Part shown: positions 23,956 to 33,801 of the stretch, in pieces
How positions within the stretch are numbered: the stretch's first letter is position 1
How the letters are laid out: the number at the start of each line of letters is the position of its first letter
Assembly: GCA_026874595.1 (NCBI GenBank)
Contig: CM049306.1
Location: forward strand, 54,344,019 to 54,408,018
DNA: 64,000 nucleotides
Direction of reading: 5' to 3'
DNA from: Sipunculus nudus
Taxonomy: Eukaryota; Annelida; Sipuncula; Golfingiida; Sipunculidae
Notes under the pieces: model-generated
Seen by the model: only the letters and a program-made list of their open reading frames with translations
The model's database searches: none
Told to the model about the DNA's origin: nothing
Program-made: the position numbers and the translations under genes

Positions 23956-24297
23956 TTATTCTTTGTTAGATCTGTGGTCTTGCAATGTCAGAACGCCATC
24001 GATAAACTGACCAATCATGCAAAAAGCCTGCATTTCAGGGCGGTCGTCGTTTACAGAAATCCCTAGCTGCACCTGGTAATCACCAGGGAAAAACCCTGCC
24101 AGAAGACCAATGGCCCCCGGTGGTTGGGGTGAGGTGTCTGTCATACACATTGTGCGAAAAATATTTTGACGAATTGTGTTGCTCTTTCCTTGGAAAGTAT
24201 TAAGAATTTCCATTCTTGAACCCCTGAATTCCTGAAATTCCAGGATATTTAAACAGCCTGAAACAACCTGAAACGCCCTTTTTCCACAATTCTTCAT
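23956..24297 (-). CDS. Unrecognised 113-codon frame inside the hAT element
   Basis: Begins MKNCGKRAFQVVSG and contains a Pro/Gly-rich middle (TSPQPPGAIGLLAGFFPG). No hAT BED, RNase H-like or dimerisation motif is seen. It is the only sizeable non-satellite frame in the element. Could be captured host sequence or chance. Confidence 0.2.
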   Translation of the reverse strand: MKNCGKRAFQVVSGCLNILEFQEFRGSRMEILNTFQGKSNTIRQNIFRTMCMTDTSPQPPGAIGLLAGFFPGDYQVQLGISVNDDRPEMQAFCMIGQFIDGVLTLQDHRSNKE

Positions 24298-25440
24298 ACT
24301 CTAACATCAGTCTTGTTAAAATACAGACGTTTACACTATCGTGTTTATAATGAGTACTACCTATAAATGTCTATGTCTTTTGATTAACCAATATGGCCTG
24401 CATGATCTTTTATGTAACATGAATAAAAACAATTAACACCAAGGGCTATAGAGGAATTATTTAACTTTAAAATATAATTCTATTATGACTGTCCGGTGGA
24501 ATGAATCCCCTTGGCCGCTTAGCCAATGTTTAATATACGTATAAAGTATCAGTTTTAACTTTTAGAGTTCAAAACTTATATTAAAGTTATATTTACCTGT
24601 ACTGTTAATTCTGTTATTAACAGTTTAATAATCCACAACCTACACACAATTGTTGTATATTGTGACAAATCATTTGAAATTAAATTATATATTTAAATTA
24701 TATCATTACTTGAAATTTATTTAAATACTTTATTGAATAACAAATAGTCATAAGTTCATAAATAAAACCTCGAGTTAAAGTGTGCATAATCACTATAATT
24801 CTAAAATGATTTTGATGTAGCCTTGAATTAAGGTATGCTTTTAACTTTGAGGAAATTTTATTAAACCAAGTCAGCTGTTTTTCCAAACATTTGATTTTTT
24901 ATGTGAAAATATTAAACATGCCCTGCCTATATATATATATAAGCCTAACTCATGAAATTACGCATTTTTAGTAAAGACTATAAAGTGCCTTGCAATCAGC
25001 AGTACCGTGCATATCTCAATAGCTCAATTAGGTGTATCTGCTGTCATATGCGTTAACAAGAGGTGGAATTATAAATGTGACAAGATATTTGTATACGTTG
25101 AGAATGGAATAACACTCACCAAATAAAGTTTTTTCCCCAAGCTGAGTATAAAGTAATCATGAATTGTGTTTACATGAATGATGAAATATTTAATTTCACA
25201 CATTATATGTATAACCTGCAATGTAATCTGTTTATAGTTACAATTTATTCCTTTCTGTTCACTTCATGATGAAATAATTGTTTGAGCTTCGGGCAATCTT
25301 TTGATTTACATTAGCAAAGAGATGTCTGCTCTTTATTATGTGGCGGAAGAATTCCCTGCCAGTGAATCCATATAATTGCATTGTGGTCAAACACAAGCCT
25401 GTAACAAGGACATTTGACACGATATATTTCAATATGTTAT
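24298..25440. other. hAT element interior, AT-rich, no gene recognised
   Basis: A short minus frame at 25259-25474 runs into the right inverted repeat and shows no domain I can name. Confidence 0.55.
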
Positions 25441-25519
25441 CCAGGTTTGTTAAGGGTTGGTAGAGGGGCGGCAATTTCTAAGACCGCCCCGGGCGGCAAT
25501 GAGGCTAGGTACGCCGCTG

Positions 25520-25626
25520 CAAACAAATGCATCTGCAGAACAGATATGTCGTCCTGGTGGTTGACAACTGTACAGCGCATTCTAAAGACTCTGCTAATGT
25601 CAAGCCTCCAAACACAATTTCAACTA
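25520..25626 (+). pseudogene. Tigger-type DDE transposase, fragment 2
   Basis: Picks up the frame exactly where fragment 1 stops, with the second copy of CAAACAAA. It reads MHLQNRYVVLVVDNCTAHSK and then a PPNTIST segment. VVDNCTAH is the second catalytic block of the DDE domain, its Asp codon at 25563-25565, and PPNT is the conserved loop before the third acidic residue. The spacing between the two motifs is shorter than usual, so a small deletion is likely. Cut off at about 25624 by the next insertion. Confidence 0.9.
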
Positions 25627-27642
25627 GACATTTCTTGGTGCCAGAGTATCCCCAGACATAGTAGGCCCCCCCCTTTAAGAACGACCCCCATTTTAAGCAG
25701 CATATACTGACACTTGGCATATTTATTGTTTCTTCCATCTAACAATCCACAATCTTGTTGAAGATGTTGGTCCTGTGACCTTGATCTTTTTAAAGATGTG
25801 TCCTGTGACCTTGACCTTTGACCTCATGACCCCAAAATCAATTTGGGTCTTGCTTTTCCAATGGGACATATGCAAGTCAAGTTTGAAATCTATACATCAA
25901 CAAAGCAGGAATGATCATCCAGAAACTAATTTTTTTTACAGGTGCCTCCTGTGAGCTTCACCTTTGACCTTGTGACCTTAAATTGATAGTTTTCTTCCTC
26001 TCTTGGCAGGAGAACTATATGTGCAAGATGGAAGATCTGAGATGAAATGTTTGGCTGAAAATGCATCCACATCTTTTTAAAGATGTGTCCTGTGATCTTG
26101 ACCTTTGACCTCATGACCCCAAAATCAATTTGGGTCTTGCTTTTCCAATGGGACATATACAAGTCAAGTTTGAAAACCATACATCAATAAAAGCAATAAT
26201 TATCATCCAGAAACTAATTTTTGGACAGATGGCTCCTGTGACCTTCACCTTTGACCTTGTGACCTCAAAATTGATAGGGGTTTTTCACTCTTGGCAGGTG
26301 AACTATATGTGCAAGATGAAAGATCTGAGATGAATTGTTTGGCAGAAAATGCATCCACAATCTTTATAAAGATGTGTCCTGTGACCTTGACCTTTGACCG
26401 TATGACCCAAAATCAATTCTGGTCTTGCTTTTCCAATGGGTCAAATACAAGTCAAGTTTGAAATCCATACATCAATAAAAGAAGGAATTATCATCCAGAA
26501 ACTAATTTTTGGACAGATGGCTCCTGTGACCTTCACCTTTGACCTTGTGACCTCAAAATTGATAGGGTTCTTTCTCTCTTGGCAGGTGAACTATATATGC
26601 AAGATGAAAGATCTGAGATGAAATGTTTGGCTGAAAATGCATCCACACCTTTTTAAAGATGTGTCCTGTGACCTTGACCTTTGACCTCATGACCCCAAAA
26701 CAATTCAGGTCTTGCTTTTCCAATGGGACATATACAAGTCAAGTTTGAAATCCATACATCAATAAAAGCAGGAATTATCATCCAGAAACTAATTTTTGGA
26801 CAGATGGCTCCTGTGACCTTCACCTTTGACCTTGTGACCTCAAAATTGATAGGGGTCTTCCACTCTTAGCAGGTGAACTATATGTGCAAGATGAAAGATC
26901 TGAGATGAATTATTTGGCTGAAATTGCATCCACAGTATCTTTTAAAATGCCAGTCCAGTGACCTTGACCTTTGACCTCATGACCCTAGAACCTATAGGGT
27001 TCTTACTTTAGTGGTGGGCCATACATAAGTCATGTTTGAAATCCATATGGCTATCAACAATGGAGATATCATAAGAGGTGTGTGATTTTCACCATATATG
27101 GCAATATTCAAGGTCAAGGCCACTATCATAGGAAAGGTCATGACCCCAATTTAAATAAATATCATCCCATAACCAATACCTATGTATATGCATAATATAA
27201 AAGAAATCTATCCATTAGTTTTTGACTTATAATGCTCACAGTACTGTAAGGTGGCAATTTTTGGGGTATTAAACGGCATGAAAACAAGTAAAGAATAATA
27301 GGTGGCGCCACCAGTTTCTGGAACATGACAACCCTATCCATGATCTTCCATCAACTTGATTTTGGGATAAATCCATGCAAGATTTCTTGAGATATTAAAG
27401 AATTTGTGTGATTTTCCCCAATATTGGACCTATTCAAGGTCAAGGACACTCTCCTAGTAAAGGTCATGACCTCATTTTAAATAGGCGTCGTCCTCTTACT
27501 CATATCTATACATATACCAAGTTTGGTAAAGTTCCGTGAAATATTTTTTGGGTTATCGCACCAACAAGATTTATATGCGGCGGCGGCGGCGGCGGGACCG
27601 GTATGAAACCATAGTATCCCCCGACTTTGTCTTGGGAAACAA
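25624..27642 (-). mobile_element. Hairpin-led element with 290-bp tandem core, copy 1
   Basis: Read on the minus strand it starts near 27642 with a variant of ATTGTATCCCCAGAC (GTTTCCCAAGACAAAGTC, then GGGGGATAC), a potential hairpin. It continues through a GCC-triplet patch, a middle section with GGTGGCGCCACC (27301-27312) and about four 288-bp tandem units. It ends CTATGTCTGGGGATACTCTG followed by GCACCAAGAAATGTCTAG. It interrupts the Tigger DDE domain. No coding capacity; minus-strand frames of about 60-84 codons come from the tandem units. Confidence 0.8.
25740..27000. promoter_or_regulatory. Cluster of DR1 / extended half-site nuclear-receptor motifs, left
   Basis: Each 288-bp unit carries TGACCTTGACCTTTGACCTC, which on the other strand holds AGGTCAAAGGTCA, the DR1 consensus, overlapped by TCAAGGTCA, the ERR/NR5A-type extended half-site. 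A second imperfect block (CTTTGACCTTGTGACC) follows in each unit. The match to consensus is seen; any activity is inference. Confidence 0.5.
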
Positions 27643-27803
27643 TAATACAGGCCTGTGACATGGGAATCATCCAAAGTCTGAAACACCACTACAGGAAGAA
27701 GTTGGTCGCTAAGATTGTCTCAGAGATTGACGATGCTCAGAGCACCCTCTCAGCATCAACATTGGCTTTTAATGTGTTCTCTTGTATATATTTTTATTTT
27801 TAA
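27643..27803 (+). pseudogene. Tigger-type DDE transposase, fragment 3 and stop
   Basis: Encodes IIQACDMGIIQSLKHHYRKK and then a LVAKIVSEIDDAQSTLSAST segment before TAA at 27801-27803. Q.CDMGII carries the third catalytic acidic residue of Tigger enzymes (Asp codon 27657-27659), followed by the typical LK..YR..L helix. It is collinear with fragment 2 across the inserted element. The C-terminal part after about 27770 has degenerated. An AATAAA-like AATAAAA follows at about 27802. Confidence 0.87.
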
Positions 27804-27830
27804 TAAAAGTTTTCTAATACTTGTGTTTTT

Positions 27831-30800
27831 ATTGTATCCCCAGACAAAGTCAGGGGATTCTATGTTTTCATACCGGTCCCGCCGCCGCCACCGCCGCATA
27901 TAAATCTTGTTGGCGTGATAACCCAAAAAATATTTCATGGAACTTTACCAAACTTGGTATATGTATATATATGGGTAAGAGGACGACACCTATTTAAAAT
28001 GAGGTCATGACCTTTACTTGGAGAGTGTCCTTGACCTTGAATAGGTCCAATTTTGGGGAAAATCACACAAATTCTTTAATATCTCAAGAAATCTTGCATT
28101 GATTTATCCCAAAATCAAGTTGATGGAAGATCATGGATAGGGTTGTCATGTTCCAGAAACTGGTGGCGCCACCTATTATTCTTTACTTGTTTTCGTGCCG
28201 TTTAATACCCCCAAAATTGCCACCTTACAGTACTGTGAGCATTATAAGTCAAAAACTAATGGACAGATTTCTTTTATATTATGCATATACATAGGTATGG
28301 GTTATGGGATGATGCTTTTTAAAATTGGGGTCATGACCTTTCCTATGATAGTGGCCTTGACCTTGAATATTGCCATATATGGTGAAAATCACACACCTCT
28401 TATGATATCTCCATTGTTGATAGCCATATGGATTTCAAACATGACTTATGTATGGCCCACCACTAAAGTAAGAACCCTATAGATTCTAGGGTCATGAGGT
28501 CAAAGGTCAAGGTCACTGGACTGGCATTTTAAAAGATACTGTGGATGCATTTTAAGCCAAATTTTCATCCCAGGTCTTCGATCTTGAATATATAGCATAC
28601 TTGCCAATAGTGGATGATCCATATAAATTTTGGGGTCACAAGGTCAAAGGTCAAGGCCACAGGAGCTATCTGTCCAAAAATTAGTTTCTGGATGATAATT
28701 CCTGCTTTTATTGATGTAATGATTTCAAACTTGACTTATATATGTCCCATTGAAAAAGCATGACCAAAATTGATTTTGGGGTCATGAGGTCAAAGGTCAA
28801 GGTCACAGGACACATCTTTAAAAAGATTGTGGATGCATTTTCAGCCAAACATTTCATCTCAGACCTTTCATCTTGCACATATAAGTCATCTGCCAATAGA
28901 GGAAGACCCCTATCAATTTTGAGGTCACAAGGTCAAAGGTGAAGGTCACAGGAGCCATCTGTCCAAAAATTAGTTTCTGGATGATAATTCCTTCTTTTAT
29001 TGTATCCCCAGACAAAGTCGGGGGATACTATGTTTTCATACCGGTCCCGCCGCCGCCGCATATAAATCTTGTTGGCGCGGTAACCCAAAAAATATTTCAT
29101 GGAACTTTACCAAATTTGGTATATGTATAGATATGGGTGAGAGGATGACGCCTTTTTAAAATGAGGTCATGACCTTTACTAGGAGAGTGTCCTTGACCTT
29201 GAATAGGTCCAATTTTGGGGAAAATCACACAAATTCTTTAATATCTCAAGAAATCTTGCATTGATTTATCCCAAAATCAAGTTGATGGAAGATCATGGAT
29301 AGGGTTGTCATGTTCCAGAAACTGGTGGCGCCACCTATTATTCTTTACTTGTTTTTGTGCCGTTTAATACCCCCAACATTGCCACCTTACAGTACTGTGA
29401 GCATTATAAGTCAAAAACTAATGGACAGATTTCTTTTATATTATGCATATACATAGGTATGGGTTATGGGATGATGTTTATTTAAATTGGGGTCATGATC
29501 TTTCCTATGGTAGTGGCCTTGACCTTGAATATTGCCATATATGGTGAAAATCACACACCTCTTATGATATCTCCAGTGTTGATAGCCATATGGATTTCAA
29601 ACATGACTTATGTATGGCTCAACACTAAAGTAAGAACCCTGTAGGTTCTAGGGTCATGAGTTCAAAGGTCAAGGTCACTGGACTGGCATTTTAAAAGATA
29701 CTGTGGATGCATTTTAAGCCAAACTTTCATCCTAGGTCTTCCATCTTGAATATATAGCTCACTTGCCAATAGTGGATGATCCATATAAATTTTGGGGTCA
29801 CAAGGTCAAAGGTCAAGGCCACAGGAGCTATCTGTCCAAAAATTAGTTTCTGGATGATAATTCCTGCTTTTATTGCTGTATTGATTTCAAACTTGACTTA
29901 TATATGTCCCATTGAAAAAGCAAGACTCCAATTTATTTTAGGGGTCATGAGGTCAAAGGTCAAGGTCACAGGCTAATCTTTAAAAAGATTGTGGATGCAT
30001 TTTCAGCCAAACATTTCATCTCAAACCTTTCATCTTGCACATGTAAGTCATCTGCCAATAGAGGAAGACCCCTATCAGTTTTGAGGTCACAAGGTCAAAG
30101 GTGAAGGTCACAGGAGCCATCTGTCCAAAAATTAGTTTCTGGATGATAAATCCTGCTTTTATTGATGTATGGATTTCAAGCTTGACTTGTATATGTCCCA
30201 TTGGAAAAGCAAGACCCAAATTGATTTTGGGGTCATGAGGTCAAAGGTCAAGGTCACAGGACATCTTTAAAAAGATTGTGGATGCATTTTCAGCTAAACA
30301 ATTCATCTCAGGTCTTTCATCTTGCACATGTAGTTCACCTGCCAGGAGTGGAAGACCCCTATCAATTTTGAGGTCACAAAGTCAAAGGTGAAGGTCACAG
30401 GAGCCATCTGTCCAAAAATTAATTTCTTGATGATAATTCCTTCTTTTATTGATGTATGGATTTCAAACTTGACTTGTATATGTCCCATTGGAAAAGCAAG
30501 ACCCAAATTGATTTTTGGGTCATGAGGTCAAAGGTCAAGGTTACAGGACATCTTTAAAAAGATTGTGGATGCATTTTCAGCTAAACAATTCATCTCAGAT
30601 CTTTCATCTTGCACGTATAGTTCACCTGCCAAGAGTGGAAGACCCCTATCAATTTTGAGGTCACAAGGTCAAAGGTGAAGGTCACAGGAGCCATCTGTCC
30701 AAAAATTAATTTCTTGATGATAATTCCTGCTTTTATTGATGTATGGATTTCAAACTTGACTTATATATGTCCCATTGGAAAAGCAAGACCCAAATTGATT

Positions 30801-32017
30801 TTGGGGTCATGAGGTCAAAGGTCAAGGTCACAGGAAACCTCTTTAAAAAGATGTGGATGCATTTTCAGCAGAACATTTCATCTCAGATCTTTCATCTTGG
30901 ACATATAGTTCACCTGCCAAGAGAGGAAGAACCCTATCAATTTTGAGGTCACAAGGTCAAAATTGAAGGTCACAGGAGCCATCTGTCCAAAAATTAGTTT
31001 CTGGATGATAATTCCTTCTTTTATTGATGTATTTATTTCAAACTTGACTTGTATTTGACCCATTGGAAAAGCAAGACCTGAATTGATTTTGGGGTCATGA
31101 GGTCAAAGGTCAAGGTCTCAGGAAACCTCTTTAAAAAGATTGTGGATGCATTTTCAGCCAAACAATTCATCTCAGATCTTTCATCTTGCACGTATAGTTC
31201 ACCTGCCAAGAGTGGAAGAACCCTATCAATTTTGAGGTCACAAGGTCAAAAGTGAAGGTCACAGGAGCCATCTGTCCAAAAATTAGTTTCTGGATGATAA
31301 TTCCTTCTTTTATTGATGTATGGATTTCAAACTTGACTTGAATTTGACCCATTGGAAAAGCAAGACCTGAATTGATTTTGGGGTCATGAGGTCAAAGGTC
31401 AAGGTCACAGGAAACCTCTTTAAAAAGATTGTGGATGCATTTTGTGATGTATGGATTTCAAACTTGACTTGTATATGTCCCATTGGAAAAGCAAGACCCA
31501 AATTGATTTTGGGGTCATGAGGTCAAAGGTCAAGGTCACAGGACACATCTTTAAAAAGATGTGGATGCATTTTCAGCTAAACATTTCATCTCAGATCTTT
31601 CATCTTGCACATATAGTTCTCCTGCCAAGAGAGGAAGAACACTATCAATTTTGAGGTCACAAGGTCAAAGGTGAAGGTCACAGGAGCCATCTGTCCAAAA
31701 ATTAGTTTCTGGGTGATAATTCCTGCTTTATTGATGTATAGATTTCAAACTTAACTTGCATATGTCCCATTGGAAAAGCAAGACCAGAATTGATTTTTGG
31801 GTCATGAGGTCAAAGGTCAAGGTCACAGGACACATCTTTAAAAAGATCAAGGTCACAGGACCAACATCTTCAACAAGATTGTGGATTGTTAGATGGAAGA
31901 AACAATAAATATGCCAAGTGTCAGTATATGCTGCTAAAAATGGGGGTCTATTTATAAAGGGGGGGGCCCTCTATGTCTGGGGATACTCTGGCACCTGCGG
32001 TGCCAAGAAATGTCTAG
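27831..32017 (+). mobile_element. Hairpin-led element with 290-bp tandem core, copies 2-3
   Basis: Starts ATTGTATCCCCAGACAAAGT, followed by the hairpin closure and CGGTCCCGCCGCC, and ends ACTCTGGCACC...AAGAAATGTCTAG at about 32017. The 5' start, GCC patch and middle recur at about 28999, so a 1.17-kb head unit is tandemly duplicated. From about 29900 come roughly seven to eight 290-bp units. GGTGGCGCCACC occurs at 28162 and 29334. It lies head to head with the copy at 25624-27642, with only the 190-bp Tigger fragment between them. Confidence 0.82.
28490..31870. promoter_or_regulatory. Cluster of DR1 / extended half-site nuclear-receptor motifs, right
   Basis: GAGGTCAAAGGTCAAGGTCA (for example from 28786) recurs about ten times in the 290-bp units, some copies with single changes. 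Opposite orientation to the cluster at 25740-27000. Confidence 0.5.
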
Positions 32018-32202
32018 TTCTTTATCACAATACGAATAGTGTTTCAAAACATATGCTAAATTAATTAGATATTTGGCGGTCCAATCGATCATTCGGCTTC
32101 CCCTTACATATGGTAGACGATGAACTTCGCCTTAATGCAACTTCAGTTAATTGCAACAATTTTGCTTGACAAAAGCCTCTTGCAATTAACCGGCTTCTTC
32201 TC
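32018..32202. other. 3' end of the Tigger-like element
   Basis: About 115 bp of residual non-coding sequence and then the right inverted repeat (about 32135-32202), with GCAATTAACCGGCTTCTTCT at the terminus. Confidence 0.7.
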
Positions 32203-32213
32203 TATATATATAT

Positions 32214-33671
32214 ACATCTTAGACATATCTTAGATATATATAGATCTTAGATCTGTCCAGCCCAAATTGCGATCATAGTTCAGGCCAGCCCAAACTGCGA
32301 TCGCAATCCAGACTGGCCAGATCTTAGATCCGTCCAGCCTAGATTGCGATCACAGTTTAGTCCGACCCAGATTGCAATCCTGTCTATCTTGCTTAAGGAT
32401 GGCAATCTGGCTTGACAGATCTTAGATCTGTCCAGCCGAGATTGCGATCCTAAACTTGACAAGCCCATATTGTGATCCATGCTTTTACTAGCACATGTAG
32501 GAGTGGAATATTGGATGTTTTACCAACTCATTTAGTATTGCATGGTACCATTTCCCATAATAAATACATATTCATAAAAAAGTGAAGTAATTTTAAATCA
32601 AAATTCATTTGATCATACTTATAAAACTGTGTTACATAAAAAAACATTTTCAAAAGCAACTTAAATAGCACACTAATATGTCAAGCAATGTCAATCTATC
32701 ACAGTACACAACAAAAGTCCACCTAAGTACCTGCAAAAAAGTAAGCCAAGTCATTTAAAAGTTTTAAATTAAAGTAAATTTTACTGCACTCTCTGAATAC
32801 ATCTCTTACAAAGTTAATCCATGCTTACTAAAACATTCATGTTTAAAATTTACTGACTATGAAAAAAAAAACAGGAAAACTAAATAACAATTTATATAGC
32901 ATAATGTTAATTAAGCTGTTTGAACAAGCATCAACAGTAAACATGGTATCAATCAGTCAGTCTATTCAGGCACATGGAAAGATCACAGGATTCCAGGCAC
33001 CATGAAAAGGTAACAAATTAATCATACTATTAAGGTTTATAAAAATATATTGATTTTTTAAAAGATATATGATGGCTGAAAGTGTAATATTTAGATGATA
33101 GCCTCAAGGTTAAGTTCATAATAATTACTTGGGATTGATGACTTACATGGGCTTTGCATTTTAGAAACTGCCTAGTTTATTTTTTTTTTACTATTTCAAC
33201 AAGCAGCTTTTTTGCATGTAACTATTTGTATTATAATTGTATTTATTATTGGGAAATGGTACCATGATATACTAGTTTCCTTCCTGTTATAAGAAGGAGT
33301 GAAAAGTGCCTTTTTGTATTATTATTGTATTTATTATGGGGAAATGGTACCAAGCAATACCAAATGAGTTTGTAAAACATCTGATGTTTTACTCATGTGA
33401 TAGTAAAAGCATGGATCCCAATATGGGCTGTCAAGTTTAGGATCAAAATCTCGGCTGGACAGCTCTAAGATCTGTCAAGCCAGATTGCGATCCTGAAGCA
33501 AGAAAGACAGGATCACAATCTGGGCCGGACTAATATGCGATCGCAATCTGGGCTGGACGGATCTAAGATCTGGCCAGCCTGGATTGCCATCACAGTTTGG
33601 GCCGGCCTGAACTATGATCGCAATTTTGGCTGGACAGATCTAAGATCTGTCCAGATCGTGATCTGGGCCTT

Positions 33672-33674
<3 letters not shown>
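32214..33674. repeat. TA-bounded palindrome A, arms about 330 bp
   Basis: The left arm (about 32235-32575) is the reverse complement of the right arm (about 33340-33650), about 88-90% identical by eye. Both arms are built of about 30-bp iterations around GATCTTAGATCTGTCCAGCC and GATTGCGATC. Left-arm landmark CATGCTTTTACTAGCAC matches right-arm GTGATAGTAAAAGCATG. The spacer (about 32580-33335) is AT-rich. The outer end GGGCCTTGACATATATA leads into (TA)n. Confidence 0.88.
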
Positions 33675-33745
<71 letters not shown>

Positions 33746-33764
33746 TACATATACATATATATAC

Positions 33765-33798
<34 letters not shown>
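33675..33798. repeat. (TA)n / (TACA) microsatellite between palindromes A and B
   Basis: About 120 bp of TA with CA interruptions, shared border of the two palindromes. Confidence 0.95.

Positions 33799-33801
<3 letters not shown>

Larger units (their letters stand above)
21689..25519. mobile_element. hAT-type non-autonomous transposon, 3831 bp
   Basis: Left end CAGTGGCGTACCTAAGG, right end CCTCATAATGAGG-like region closing with GCTAGGTACGCCGCTG; the complement CAGCGGCGTACCTAGC pairs with the left end. Subterminal GGGGCGGTCCGCCCC and ACCGCCCCGGGCGGC blocks are also inverted. A perfect 8-bp CAAACAAA duplication flanks it, diagnostic of the hAT superfamily together with CAGNGGCG ends. The left half is a 155-bp satellite; the right half (about 23900-25440) is AT-rich without recognisable transposase. 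It was mobilised in trans. Confidence 0.93.
21084..32202 (+). mobile_element. Tigger/pogo-like transposon, 11.1 kb with nested insertions
   Basis: Left end CAGACGATGCCACTTATTTG and right end (reverse complement) GAGAAGAAGCCGGTTAATTG are diverged inverted repeats, each with a second TTGCAA-type copy about 35 bp further in. Both abut TA dinucleotides, as expected for a Tc1/mariner-pogo target. Inside lie three collinear pieces of a Tigger-type DDE transposase (21475-21688, 25520-25626, 27643-27803) separated by later insertions. The N-terminal CENP-B/HTH half is not visible, so the copy was already internally deleted. Tigger elements move by cut-and-paste using this DDE enzyme. This copy is dead. 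Confidence 0.8.

Noticed and set aside
25926-31654. Families of about 61-84-codon frames (FPMGHIQVKFEIHTS and relatives) as genes
   Set aside because: They follow the 290-bp tandem units in both orientations and are interrupted differently in each; element by-products.
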